From NCBI GenBank assembly GCA_045538555.1, contig JAZSRP010000021.1:17006-81005 (forward strand): a DNA stretch of 64,000 nt, in the 5' to 3' direction. The translations under genes were made by a program, and so were the position numbers. The notes below the pieces were generated by a model. That model searched no databases and was not told where the DNA came from. It was given only the letters and a program-made list of their open reading frames with translations. Below are positions 46,207 through 55,072 of the stretch, piece after piece (positions within the stretch are counted from its first letter, which is position 1; each line of letters starts with the position of its first letter). The DNA is from Coliplasma sp045538555 (GTDB lineage Bacteria; Bacillota; Clostridia; Oscillospirales; CAG-382).

Positions 46207-46545
46207 TTATTTCCATTTGAGATTGCTTTTCTGTGGGCGGAGGAAAGCCGCTTCCACGTCAGCTTGAAACTGGTGCCAACGCAAAGCTTCTGCTTTTAAC
46301 ATCGGTGCATCAACAAATCCGAGTGCGTGAGCTTTCACTGCAAGCTGATTGATGTTGTTGCCGATTAAAGATAACTTTCGCATTGCTTCATAAAAGTTAC
46401 CATCCGGCTTTTCTCTTGGCTCATAGCCACGGATCAGCAACCGAACTACCGCCGTTTCCGATATTCCTGCAAGCTCTGCTTTTCTTTTAAGCTCCGCCAC
46501 CTCTTGAGGTGAGAGCCAAAACTGTTTCTTAATTCTTTTGTTCAT
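46207..46545 (-). CDS. mobC: MobC-like mobilisation relaxosome protein
   Basis: 112 residues, ribbon-helix-helix start (KQFWLSPQEVAELKRKAELAGISETAVVR is its core; SP-E-LKRKA spacing typical) and the MobC helix pair (LIRGYEP, LSLIGNNINQLAV). MobC bends DNA at oriT to help the relaxase. Here no relaxase gene follows, which is unusual. AAAGGAACGATT precedes the ATG. Confidence 0.82.
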   Translation of the reverse strand: MNKRIKKQFWLSPQEVAELKRKAELAGISETAVVRLLIRGYEPREKPDGNFYEAMRKLSLIGNNINQLAVKAHALGFVDAPMLKAEALRWHQFQADVEAAFLRPQKSNLKWK

Positions 46546-46661
46546 AATCGTTCCTTTCCGAGAGAGGTTTTAGGAGACTTCCTAACGAGTTTTTACTGTT
46601 TGGGAGTACAAACAGTCTGCTCGCTACGATAGCGCAGCCTAAAACCTCTGCTTCGCTTTAA

Positions 46662-46922
46662 TTACTTTAATAGGTCCTCTATCGTGCTTAAGCGACGGAG
46701 GATTTCGCTTTTTTCAAGGGAGTCCAAGTCCTTTTTTAGTTGTCTGATCAGCCGAAAAGTCTTGTAGATTTTCTCATCGGTTGCGGCTTTTACGTTCTTT
46801 CCAAGTCCCAATCGCCTGAGATATTCCGACAGTGAAAGTCCACAATAAAATGCACTTTCGCTGAGCTTTTCTTTCTCGGCGGGTGTTACTCTTACGTTAA
46901 TTCCTTGTGTTTTGCTTCTCAT
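46662..46922 (-). CDS. Ribbon-helix-helix mobilisation protein
   Basis: 86 residues from ATG 46922 (AAAGGA ten bases upstream). Begins with a beta strand INVRVTPAEKEKLSESA and the helix SLSEYLRRLGLG of MobC/plasmid RHH proteins, then a coiled helix (LIRQLKKDLDSLE). Probably a second oriT-binding accessory protein or a repressor. The untranslated stretch before mobC (46546-46661) may hold its binding site. Confidence 0.72.
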   Translation of the reverse strand: MRSKTQGINVRVTPAEKEKLSESAFYCGLSLSEYLRRLGLGKNVKAATDEKIYKTFRLIRQLKKDLDSLEKSEILRRLSTIEDLLK

Positions 46923-46978
46923 AAATATCAAATCCTTTCTTTTGTTTGTGACGATAATGACGGTTGTGACGGTGTTTT

Positions 46979-48004
46979 CTATATAGAGATCTCGCCGTCA
47001 TTTCCGTCATCGCTGTCATTAATTTCAAGCCGAATCAGGCGGCTTGTCCCTGTACGTTTGGTTCTGTATTCAATGCACTGCGGCATCAAAACCTCTGCCG
47101 AAAACCTTGCAAGAAGCTTTGTTACCACATTTGCCGTGACCTCGGTTTCGTCCATTTCGGTAAGTAGCTGACTTGCTGTGCCTTGCCAAGTTCTGTGCAA
47201 GGCTATGAACTGAACGAGCCGAAAAAGAAAGTCGGGAATCTCTTCACGGTGAAGATCATCGGCGTTCTTTCGTTCCACAAGCTCCCATAAATGCGTACCA
47301 TTATCGAACTTCAAGGTGAGCTCCTGATACTCAATATCTCGCCCTGTTGCAAGGAGCGTTCCCATCTCGCTTGAACGGCTGCGCTTCAAAATAAAGCTGG
47401 TATCAGCGGCTCCCGTGATGCCTGTCGAGCCCGTTACTTCGTTAAATGGATCGTTTGCATCCTTCATTTTGCGAACGTGATGGACTACCACTACTGCTAT
47501 CCCAAACTTGTCCGAAATGGTTTTCAGCGCCGTGATATCGTCGTAATCTCCTGCATACATTCCGCTTTTGCCGAGGGTGTTTCGGGAATCACGCACCTTC
47601 TGAAAGGTGTCGATGATCACAAGCTTTGTGTTCGGAAAGTCGGATAGATATTGCTCAATCTGCTGTTCCAAACCGTTCCCGATCTGATAGCTTGTAGTAG
47701 CAATTCGAAGCTCGGCAGGCGCTTCATCTGTGAGCTGATACAAACGGTTTTGAATGCGAACGTGGGTGTCCTCCAAGCACAGATACAGCACTTCGCACTT
47801 GTGAGTTTCAAATTCCCACACGGGATTTCCTCGTGCAACCTGTATACCGAGCCATAGCATCAGCCAGCTTTTGCCGATCTTGCTTGCGCCCGATAACACG
47901 CTCAATCCTTGCGGTATCAAGCCTTCCACAATAAACAAAGTCTTGCGAAGCGGCGTTGATAACAAGGTGTCCGCATCGACGGTTCTTAGCTTTTCAACCT
48001 GCAT
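46979..48004 (-). CDS. RepA-like AAA family ATPase
   Basis: 341 residues from ATG 48004, with GGAGGTGAG just upstream. RecA-fold helicase related to plasmid RepA/RSF1010-type: Walker A GASKIGKS (residues 39-46), VLYLCLEDT, Walker B KLVIIDTF and VVVVHHVRK. C-terminal winged-helix-like part. Suggests the excised element can replicate or be unwound as a circle. Overlaps the upstream HTH gene by 11 nt. Confidence 0.85.
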   Translation of the reverse strand: MQVEKLRTVDADTLLSTPLRKTLFIVEGLIPQGLSVLSGASKIGKSWLMLWLGIQVARGNPVWEFETHKCEVLYLCLEDTHVRIQNRLYQLTDEAPAELRIATTSYQIGNGLEQQIEQYLSDFPNTKLVIIDTFQKVRDSRNTLGKSGMYAGDYDDITALKTISDKFGIAVVVVHHVRKMKDANDPFNEVTGSTGITGAADTSFILKRSRSSEMGTLLATGRDIEYQELTLKFDNGTHLWELVERKNADDLHREEIPDFLFRLVQFIALHRTWQGTASQLLTEMDETEVTANVVTKLLARFSAEVLMPQCIEYRTKRTGTSRLIRLEINDSDDGNDGEISI

Positions 48005-48224
48005 TTTTCTCACCTCCTTCCTCCATAACGTAGTTGATGACATTGACCTTCGGAATCTTAAAGGCGTTACCGATTTTGATGCCGGAGATATATCCGTCAT
48101 TGATAAGGTCGTATGCCAAGTGTCTGCTGATGCCCAGCATCTTCTGAAGCTGAGCCACGGTTACGATGTCCGGATAGTCCGGAAACATCATCTTGTAGAG
48201 TTCTCTTAACTCTGTTTTTCTCAT
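47994..48224 (-). CDS. Helix-turn-helix (excisionase family) protein
   Basis: 76 residues, AAGGAGGTAAAAG ribosome site. MerR/Xis-type winged helix: VTVAQLQKMLGISRHLAYDLI, then IGNAFKIPK. First gene of the leftward set, so likely an excisionase or regulator of element transfer. Confidence 0.82.
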   Translation of the reverse strand: MRKTELRELYKMMFPDYPDIVTVAQLQKMLGISRHLAYDLINDGYISGIKIGNAFKIPKVNVINYVMEEGGEKNAG

Positions 48225-48728
48225 AATCTTTTACCTCCTTCTGAGAAATTTCAGCCACACGGTTTGCGTGGCTATGTAAAGAGCTCGATATAAGGAGAGG
48301 TAGCCTTATACCGTCTCCTGCCGTTCTTCCGAATGTAGTTCCTGCCCCTGCGTTTTCAGCGGCGTGTGCTCGCTCGCTCCTTTTTGGGAGGTCGTGGCGT
48401 AGTATCACCATTCGGTAACGGGTATTCAGTTGTCAAAGTACTATAGAGCCCCTCAAGGAGTAGTCAGCGGGGTACGGGGTGAATATAAATCGCTATTGCT
48501 TATTTCCCTCACTAACCAATTGGCGAATTTCTTGGGAGTTTGGCAAAAAACTTTTTGATGCCCTCACTTTTAATTGCTGACTTTTTTGAGGAAATGGACA
48601 AATTATTTTTCTTTTCCGCTTGGAAACGGCGTGTTATCAGGGTTTTGCCCCTTCACTTATTCCGAATGAGGTCGGACAAAAGCACACCCCCTTTCACAGA
48701 AATAAATTTTCATCCCAAAACAAAAAAC

Positions 48729-48766
48729 AGCCGAAAACCCTTTATCTACGGGAATTTTCGGCTGAA
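48729..48766. terminator. Stem-loop, likely terminator
   Basis: CAGCCGAAAA-CCC / GGG-AATTTTCGGCTG, flanked by A-rich DNA on both sides; on the minus strand it is followed by a T-rich run. Confidence 0.6.
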
Positions 48767-48795
48767 AAAATATTTTGAAAATTTTTTGAAACCCA

Positions 48796-48824
48796 TAGAA
48801 AAACGGGCGAAAATCTGCTATAAT
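48796..48824 (+). promoter_or_regulatory. Promoter of the element ATPase gene
   Basis: Extended -10 TGCTATAAT (TATAAT at 48819-48824) with weak -35 TAGAAA 17 nt upstream (48796-48801). Confidence 0.65.
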
Positions 48825-48860
48825 GATAAAAAGGTCAACTTACGATATGATGGTGATGCT

Positions 48861-50237
48861 ATGATTTTGAAACGAATACCCGATAAACTGAAAACGGATA
48901 TTGAGCAGTTTCGCTCGTCTCATACAGGCGCTAACGAGGCTCTGTTCTTCTCTGCTGATACGGGAATGGGCAAGACTTATGCAGCGTTGTCTTACTGCGC
49001 CGAGAATAAGGATAGTCTGTACTTTTCTTTTCGGCATATCAGCGCAGAGCTTGCACTCAAAACCTTTGCGGAACGTTATCCCGATGTATTCAAGGATTGC
49101 ACAACTTGGGCAGCGTTCTTCGATTGCCTGCAGATCTACGGCAAAGAAAAATGCCCAACCGTCTTTTTTGATGACGTGGGCGCACGAAATGATAAGAACG
49201 ATTTTTATACTGCGCTAAAGAACTTTTTGTGTGAAAGTCCTTCTTGCGGGGGGCTTGTAGTTTTGATCGGCAGACCTTGGGAGCAGATCGAAATCCCTTG
49301 CCAAACAATATCAATAACGCCGTATTTAACGCAAGAAATTGCCGAAACGCCGTCCGTAAGCGATAAGGACTCAGTAGATATCTTTTGTTTGTCGGCAGGT
49401 ATTACAGAGCTTCTATCTCTATACGATACGAGCATTTCTTTTGAGGAAAATGCAAAAGCGTTGCTTCATACCAATTCACCGTTTTACCGTTTAATGAAAG
49501 ATAAAATGTGTGAGTGCTTCCGAACTCCCGAAAGCTACAATACGCTGTTATACGCAATGGTGAATGGTTATAATCGCATCAGCGAACTGTCGGCATTTTC
49601 GGGTTATCCCAAAAACAAATGCGATAAGTACGTTAAAACGCTGTGTGAATTTGGTCTTGTTCGCAAAGAACCTGAAAAGAACGGGCATACAAAATATTAT
49701 CCGGCAAACAGTTACATTGCGTTGTGGTATAAAACTCTGCTGACCGCCGTACCCAATACAAACGACAGCTTTGGCGAAGATGTTTATGATCGTTTAATGC
49801 GATATTTTAACGATGAGATCCTTTCTGCATTTTACAAAGAAATGTGTGTCTATTGGTTGGAGAAAAATATCATCTCTATTTCAACGGACTACATTGACAC
49901 CGAAGATTTAAGCTATCGGAACGTCAAGGTCGGTAGCGTGACTTTTGATTTTGCCTGCGAGAAAAAGCGGGCAATCTATGCCTATTACGATACAACTGTT
50001 GGCGGAAAACTTACGCAAAAGCTATGGAAAGAGATTGAGAGCAGTACCACAAAAGACCGACCGTTTTACGAGAATGAATACGTTATCTGCACCGTAAATC
50101 GTGTGCCGGACAGCTATTGGACATTGAGCCAGCATTATGATAATGTGCATATCGTTAAGTTATCCTCGCTTTTTGCTACATATAACAAAGACTATAATCG
50201 CCGAGTGCATCCACGATTTGTACCTTCATTTGTGTGA
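48861..50237 (+). CDS. Archaeal-type (DUF234-like) P-loop ATPase
   Basis: 458 residues from ATG 48861; the frame is open further upstream but the promoter excludes it. Walker A SADTGMGKT (31-39), Walker B TVFFDDVGA, sensor-like VVLIGRPW, a winged helix (about 235-300, ISELSAFSGYPKNKCDKYVKTL pattern) and a C-terminal nuclease-like region of the DUF234 kind (about 330-458). Such ATPases are common on mobile elements with unclear function; possibly defensive. Confidence 0.75.
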   Translation: MILKRIPDKLKTDIEQFRSSHTGANEALFFSADTGMGKTYAALSYCAENKDSLYFSFRHISAELALKTFAERYPDVFKDCTTWAAFFDCLQIYGKEKCPTVFFDDVGARNDKNDFYTALKNFLCESPSCGGLVVLIGRPWEQIEIPCQTISITPYLTQEIAETPSVSDKDSVDIFCLSAGITELLSLYDTSISFEENAKALLHTNSPFYRLMKDKMCECFRTPESYNTLLYAMVNGYNRISELSAFSGYPKNKCDKYVKTLCEFGLVRKEPEKNGHTKYYPANSYIALWYKTLLTAVPNTNDSFGEDVYDRLMRYFNDEILSAFYKEMCVYWLEKNIISISTDYIDTEDLSYRNVKVGSVTFDFACEKKRAIYAYYDTTVGGKLTQKLWKEIESSTTKDRPFYENEYVICTVNRVPDSYWTLSQHYDNVHIVKLSSLFATYNKDYNRRVHPRFVPSFV

Positions 50238-50413
50238 TGTTTTCAAAGCCTTCTTTCGAGAAATTCGGGAGAAGGCTTTTCCTTTTGCTCTGCAATTTAT
50301 GACTATTTCGAAACAATCCCGAATAAATCCCTATTAAACCTTGAAAAATCCTGAGAATTGTGTTATACTATATGATGTAAAATTGTATTTTTGTGAAAAC
50401 GGAGGGTTTCACC

Positions 50414-50602
50414 ATGGATAACAACCTTGAACGCTGGTATTCAATGAAAGAGATAATGGAATATTTGGGCGTTAGCCGTGATACAGTTCTCGACTGGATT
50501 GAACGTCGCAATATGCCCGCCGCTAAGATCGGCAGACTGTGGAAATTCAAAGTCAGCGAAGTCGATGCTTGGATGAAATCCGGCGTTGCGGCTGATAAGT
50601 AA
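50414..50602 (+). CDS. Helix-turn-helix (excisionase family) protein upstream of Fic
   Basis: 62 residues from ATG 50414 (CGGAGGG upstream). MerR-like HTH: WYSMKEIMEYLGVSRDTVLDWI then AKIGRLWKFK. 20 nt before fic, so likely its transcriptional regulator or partner. Confidence 0.82.
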   Translation: MDNNLERWYSMKEIMEYLGVSRDTVLDWIERRNMPAAKIGRLWKFKVSEVDAWMKSGVAADK

Positions 50603-50622
50603 TAAGAATTTGGAGGTGCAAT

Positions 50623-51228
50623 ATGGCACTTGAAAATAAATTGGGACTGACAAGTTCCGCAGACCTTGCCCGTGAGGAAGAACGCATCAGCAAGAAAAAA
50701 GCTCTTGAGCTTTTTGAAAGCGGTATGCTTGATAAATTGGAAGCAGGAAAATTCTCTGCTCTCAAAGCAATTCATAAGTATCTATTTGACGAGATCTACG
50801 ACTTTGCCGGAGAGATGAGAACCGTAAACATTTCCAAGGGTAATTTCCGTTTTGCTCCTTTGATGTATCTTGAAGCGGCGCTTGCTAACATTGATAAAAT
50901 GCCGCAGTCTACTTTCGATGAGATCGTCGAAAAGTATGTGGAAATGAATATTGCCCACCCCTTCAGAGAAGGAAATGGGCGTAGCACTCGTATTTGGCTC
51001 GATCTCATTTTCAAAACCGAGCTTCAGAAGGTCGTTGACTGGAGCAAGGTCGATAAGGAAGATTATCTCCTCGCTATGGAGCGTAGCCCTATTAAGGATA
51101 TCGAAATCAAGCATATCCTTAAGGCTGCCTTGACCGATGACATCGACAGCCGTGAAGTCTATATGAAAGGCATCGACCACAGCTACTACTACGAAGGATA
51201 CACAACCTTTAAGACGGAAGAATTGTAA
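50623..51228 (+). CDS. fic: Class III Fic domain protein AMP-transferase
   Basis: 201 residues. The catalytic motif HPFREGNGRSTR spans residues 112-123 (His112 base, Arg residues for phosphate binding). Near the C-terminus S187-YYY-E191-G192 matches the inhibitory (S/T)xxxE(G/N) motif, placing it in class III, where the inhibitor helix is in the same chain at the C-terminus. Such enzymes transfer AMP to target proteins and are self-inhibited until oligomer state or metal changes. GGAGG ribosome site. Confidence 0.9.
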   Translation: MALENKLGLTSSADLAREEERISKKKALELFESGMLDKLEAGKFSALKAIHKYLFDEIYDFAGEMRTVNISKGNFRFAPLMYLEAALANIDKMPQSTFDEIVEKYVEMNIAHPFREGNGRSTRIWLDLIFKTELQKVVDWSKVDKEDYLLAMERSPIKDIEIKHILKAALTDDIDSREVYMKGIDHSYYYEGYTTFKTEEL

Positions 51229-51233
51229 AATCC

Positions 51234-51256
51234 CAAAGTATCAAATTGATACTTTG
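51234..51256. promoter_or_regulatory. Perfect inverted repeat, candidate operator of the R-M operon
   Basis: CAAAGTATCAA and its exact complement separated by one base. A -35-like TTGAAA (51254-51259) overlaps its right arm, with TAGATA 18 nt on. Likely binding site for a dimeric regulator such as the upstream HTH protein. Confidence 0.6.
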
Positions 51257-51318
51257 AAATCGTAAATGCGAAAATTGTAGATAATTGAGGAATAACAAAA
51301 ACAAACGGAGGCTTTATC

Positions 51319-53718
51319 ATGAATAATGATTTAATTAAACAATATATCGATGATCAACCTGTTAGGGTTGTTACAAAGCTGGACTTATCTACTGGCAAAT
51401 TAGCGTACGATAAGATTGTACAATGTCAAAAACGTACCGATGCCAAGCCTGAAGAACTGTGTCGTGCATATTTGTTAACCAAACTTGTGAACGAACTTGG
51501 TTATGAGCCTGATAAAATTGAAATTGAACACGAGTATACTGCTGGTCGTCCACATACAATTACAAGTCGTATTGATATTATTGTACGAGATGCCAATGGC
51601 GATGCATTCTTATTTATTGAAGTTAAAAATCAAGAAGAGTATGCAACTATCGATAAAGATAGTGTTATTGAAGAACAGCTTTTCAAACTGGCAGGTATGG
51701 AAAGAACTGAAGGACACGATGTTAAATACTTAGTCCTCTACACAACTAATGATACAACCGGAACTATTTCCGATGAGTGCATAATTATTGACAACCAAAA
51801 ATATCCAACCTATGCAGATTGGGAAGCCGTCCGTGATTTTACAAATACACTCCCTGCTCGTTATGGCAAGGCACAGAAAAAACCATACATAAAAGGTTCC
51901 GAAAAAGACCTAGAAACGAATTTTTCGCACGGCATGCTTTTGCAACTTCAGAAAGATTTACACAATGTACTTTGGGGTGGCGGTGGAACCGATGACAACG
52001 ATGTTTTCTCTTCTTTGACAAATCTGATCCTTTCCAAAATACAGGACGAAGACGAGAAGGAAGATGGCGACACTTACGATTTTCAGTCTATGGCATTTGC
52101 CAAGGGTGACGATGAGGAATTGGAAACAAATGAGAAACTCTTTGACCGTATCAACGAGCTTTATCGTCGTGCGCTTAAATCCAAGCTCTATATTTTGGAC
52201 GAAAAAGAACTTGGGAAGTCTTATGTAGTAGATACCAAAAAGTTCTCCCTATCAAAGCTTAAATATGCCGTTCAGAAGTTGGAAGGACTTTCTTTTGTCG
52301 ATGGCAAGAACAGCTTGAGCGGTAAAGATATATTGGGCGACTTCTTTGAAGGCATTATTCGTGATGGATTCAAACAGAGCAAAGGACAATTTTTTACCCA
52401 CACCAATATCGTGCGGTTCATGCTTTACGCTATCCAGGCAGACAAGCTTGCGATTAAACGTATCAAAGACGACAAAGAAATTCCCTACATGATTGACCCT
52501 TCAGCGGGTAGCGGAACATTTCTAATCGAGTACATGAAGTTTATTACGGAAAATATGAAGTACCGTAATCGCAATGCTTTAGGTTATAACAATGAATTGG
52601 GTACTTCAAGAGCTGTCCAAGACAAGGTTACATCTGACTGGTTTTTCCCTGATCACAGAGAAAACAAGTGGGCACAAACTTATATTTACGGTTCCGAGAT
52701 AAACTTTAATCTTGGTACGGCAACGAAGGTCAACATGATCCTTCACGGAGACGGATCCACTAATATTTTTGTAAAAGACGGTTTACTCCCGTTTGTCAAA
52801 TACGAAAAGGAAACTGCTCCGAATGCCTTGAACGGAAGTATTAAGGATACACTTTATCAAGAGCGTGAAGTCAATGGACAATTCGATTTGATTCTAACAA
52901 ATCCCCCGTTTAGCGTTGAACTGGACAATGATACCAAGAAAACCATTAAACACGACTTCATGTTCGGCGAAAAAAAGAACTCGGAGAACCTGTTCATCGA
53001 GCGTTGGTATCAACTTCTAAGGGAAAATGGTCGTGTAGCAGCGGTATTGCCGGAAAGCGTGTTTGATACAACCGAAAATAAATACATCCGCCTATTCCTC
53101 TATAAATATTTCAAAATAAAAGCAGTCGTATCCTTGCCGCAGTTGGCATTTGAGCCCTATACCTCAACAAAAACAAGCATTCTCTTTGCACAAAAGAAAA
53201 CGAAAGAAGAGATTGCTGCTTGGAACGAGGTGTGGGAAATCGCATCGAAAGATTATTCGCAACTTAAAACTCGTGTGGACAATTTGATTTCTGTGTATGA
53301 TGGAAAGAAGCTTAAAGCAAAACTTCCGTCTATTAAAAAACTGACCTCCGATGAAGAAGTTGCGTTGCTCCGGAAAATGCTGAAACACTATATTTCTGAT
53401 GCCGATGCCTGCTTAGATACAAATGGTTTGATCTGCAAATATCGTGAAGAGTTGGAGCTTCTTTGTAAGCCTGATAAAGATACAAAAGAAACTTTTGGGC
53501 GCGTAAATACCTGGTGGGTATTTAGCGAAGTTGCTGCAAATCTTGATTACAGCATTTTCATGGCAGAAGCCGATGCAATCGGATATAAACGCTCCAAACG
53601 AGGAGAGCGTCCGATGCAAAACGAATTGTATAGAACGAACACTGCAGAAGAGATTTTAATTGATGATGGAAATGAGACTACAATTTTGGATGCAATGCGC
53701 AAGATTGTTTGGGATTGA
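51319..53718 (+). CDS. Type I-like DNA methyltransferase with fused HsdR-type nuclease domain
   Basis: 799 residues. N-terminal domain (about 1-180) matches the HsdR N-terminal nuclease: Asp86 (TSRIDII), Glu101-x-Lys103 (FIEVKNQ). A linker leads to an HsdM-type adenine methylase with GQFFTHTNIV, DPSAGSGTF (393-401) and the catalytic NPPF (528-531), then a C-terminal helical part. No helicase motor is present here or nearby. This looks like a single-chain cutting and methylating subunit that uses the separate HsdS next door. CGGAGG ribosome site. Confidence 0.88.
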   Translation: MNNDLIKQYIDDQPVRVVTKLDLSTGKLAYDKIVQCQKRTDAKPEELCRAYLLTKLVNELGYEPDKIEIEHEYTAGRPHTITSRIDIIVRDANGDAFLFIEVKNQEEYATIDKDSVIEEQLFKLAGMERTEGHDVKYLVLYTTNDTTGTISDECIIIDNQKYPTYADWEAVRDFTNTLPARYGKAQKKPYIKGSEKDLETNFSHGMLLQLQKDLHNVLWGGGGTDDNDVFSSLTNLILSKIQDEDEKEDGDTYDFQSMAFAKGDDEELETNEKLFDRINELYRRALKSKLYILDEKELGKSYVVDTKKFSLSKLKYAVQKLEGLSFVDGKNSLSGKDILGDFFEGIIRDGFKQSKGQFFTHTNIVRFMLYAIQADKLAIKRIKDDKEIPYMIDPSAGSGTFLIEYMKFITENMKYRNRNALGYNNELGTSRAVQDKVTSDWFFPDHRENKWAQTYIYGSEINFNLGTATKVNMILHGDGSTNIFVKDGLLPFVKYEKETAPNALNGSIKDTLYQEREVNGQFDLILTNPPFSVELDNDTKKTIKHDFMFGEKKNSENLFIERWYQLLRENGRVAAVLPESVFDTTENKYIRLFLYKYFKIKAVVSLPQLAFEPYTSTKTSILFAQKKTKEEIAAWNEVWEIASKDYSQLKTRVDNLISVYDGKKLKAKLPSIKKLTSDEEVALLRKMLKHYISDADACLDTNGLICKYREELELLCKPDKDTKETFGRVNTWWVFSEVAANLDYSIFMAEADAIGYKRSKRGERPMQNELYRTNTAEEILIDDGNETTILDAMRKIVWD

Positions 53719-53727
53719 GGTGTATTT

Positions 53728-55068
53728 ATGCGATTAACAAACAATACAATACACTCTATATCAAAGTCCCAAAATATACGAATGGGACTATCTTATGCCA
53801 AAGAAAGCCATGCGGAGTTCTTCAATCGCTTTTCAATATGTCAAGACAGGATTAAGGATCTTTTTGAAATAGAAAAAGGAACCAGTATAACTGAAGCGCA
53901 GGCTGTTGAAGGAAATATTCCCGTTGTTGCAGGCGGTAAAGATTATGCGTATTTGCATAATGAAAGTAACCGACCTCAAGGTTGTATTACTATTAGTGCT
54001 TCTGGTGCAAATTCCGGGTTTGTGAATTACTGGAAAGTTCCTATTTGGGCATCGGATTGCGTAACACTAAAATCAAAAAACGAAGACGAGTATTTGACGA
54101 AATTTTTGTACTATGCTCTTCGTTTAATTCAGAGTGACATCTATTTGCTTCAAAAAGGTTCTGATCAGCCACATGTTTATGCGAGCGACATCCAATATAT
54201 CAAGGTGCCTGCTGTTCCTGTTTTTATCCAAAAAAAAGCGTTGGAGGCAGCACACGCTATAGAGAAAGAGATTGAAACGATTGAATCCTCAATCAAGAAG
54301 AACGACGAAATTATTGACGATGTATTTAATCGTGAATTCCATTTTGCAATGGATGAGTTTAACAGAATCAAACAGGCAAAAAGATTTTCTGCAAATTATA
54401 GAACACTATCCAACAATGCGGATTTGCGTTTTAGCGCAAAGTTTCATAGGGATTCTGGGAACTTTGTCATGCAAGAATTAATGAGCCGCACAGATAAGAA
54501 AATTAAGCATTATCTTGCAGAACCGATTGTATTGGGTGCATCAATTTCTCCAGATGATTTTGATAAAGATGGAGATGCATATTACATTTCTATGGCATCG
54601 ATTAAAACGCTCTCAGTAGAACTTGACGAAACTCAACATATTTCGCAAGAATATTTTGAAAAGAATCAGAGTAAGACTTTGCGGAAAAACGATATTATTA
54701 TAGCAAGGTCTGGAGTCGCAATAGGAAAAACTGCTATCGTGAAAAACGATTTCCCAGGTGTTTTTGCTGACTTCACAATGCGGATCAGGCTAAAAAACTA
54801 TAATCCTGAATTTGCCTATTATTATTTCCGCACCACCTATTTTCAGTACTTGATCGAGATCTATAAAAAGGGTCTTCAAAATCAAAACATCTTCCCCGTT
54901 GTCATAAGGGAATTTCCAATGTTGGATATTTCTTTGGAGGAACAGCAGCGTATTGTTGATGAAATACACTCTGAAATCAGCAGACAAGATGAAATCAAGT
55001 CGAAAATTGTAGAGCTTAGATCAAAAATTGACCAAATTGTTGAGAATACCATAGCTAGAGGTGAATGA
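53728..55068 (+). CDS. hsdS: Type I restriction specificity subunit HsdS
   Basis: 446 residues. Two target-recognition domains (about 35-165 and 245-385; IPVVAGGKDYAYL and IIIARSGVAIGKTAIV are typical) separated by coiled helices (about 170-200 and 395-440), the standard two-half architecture for a bipartite DNA site. Nine nt behind the methylase gene. Confidence 0.92.
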   Translation: MRLTNNTIHSISKSQNIRMGLSYAKESHAEFFNRFSICQDRIKDLFEIEKGTSITEAQAVEGNIPVVAGGKDYAYLHNESNRPQGCITISASGANSGFVNYWKVPIWASDCVTLKSKNEDEYLTKFLYYALRLIQSDIYLLQKGSDQPHVYASDIQYIKVPAVPVFIQKKALEAAHAIEKEIETIESSIKKNDEIIDDVFNREFHFAMDEFNRIKQAKRFSANYRTLSNNADLRFSAKFHRDSGNFVMQELMSRTDKKIKHYLAEPIVLGASISPDDFDKDGDAYYISMASIKTLSVELDETQHISQEYFEKNQSKTLRKNDIIIARSGVAIGKTAIVKNDFPGVFADFTMRIRLKNYNPEFAYYYFRTTYFQYLIEIYKKGLQNQNIFPVVIREFPMLDISLEEQQRIVDEIHSEISRQDEIKSKIVELRSKIDQIVENTIARGE

Positions 55069-55072
55069 AATA

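Larger units (their letters stand above)
48225..48860. other. Divergent intergenic region of the element
   Basis: About 635 bp between leftward and rightward gene sets. Holds a hairpin AGCCACGC/GTGTGGCT (48253-48274), the stem-loop at 48729-48766 and the rightward promoter at 48796. No convincing promoter for the leftward operon was found. A candidate place for oriT or an origin, but no recognised nick motif is visible. Confidence 0.5.

Noticed and set aside
48097..48411. Minus-strand frame of 104 codons upstream of the HTH gene
   Set aside because: Overlaps the HTH gene in another frame, odd composition, no ribosome site.
48540..48860. Upstream in-frame extension of the element ATPase
   Set aside because: It contains a stem-loop and the promoter at 48796-48824, and the conserved part starts at the ATG at 48861.
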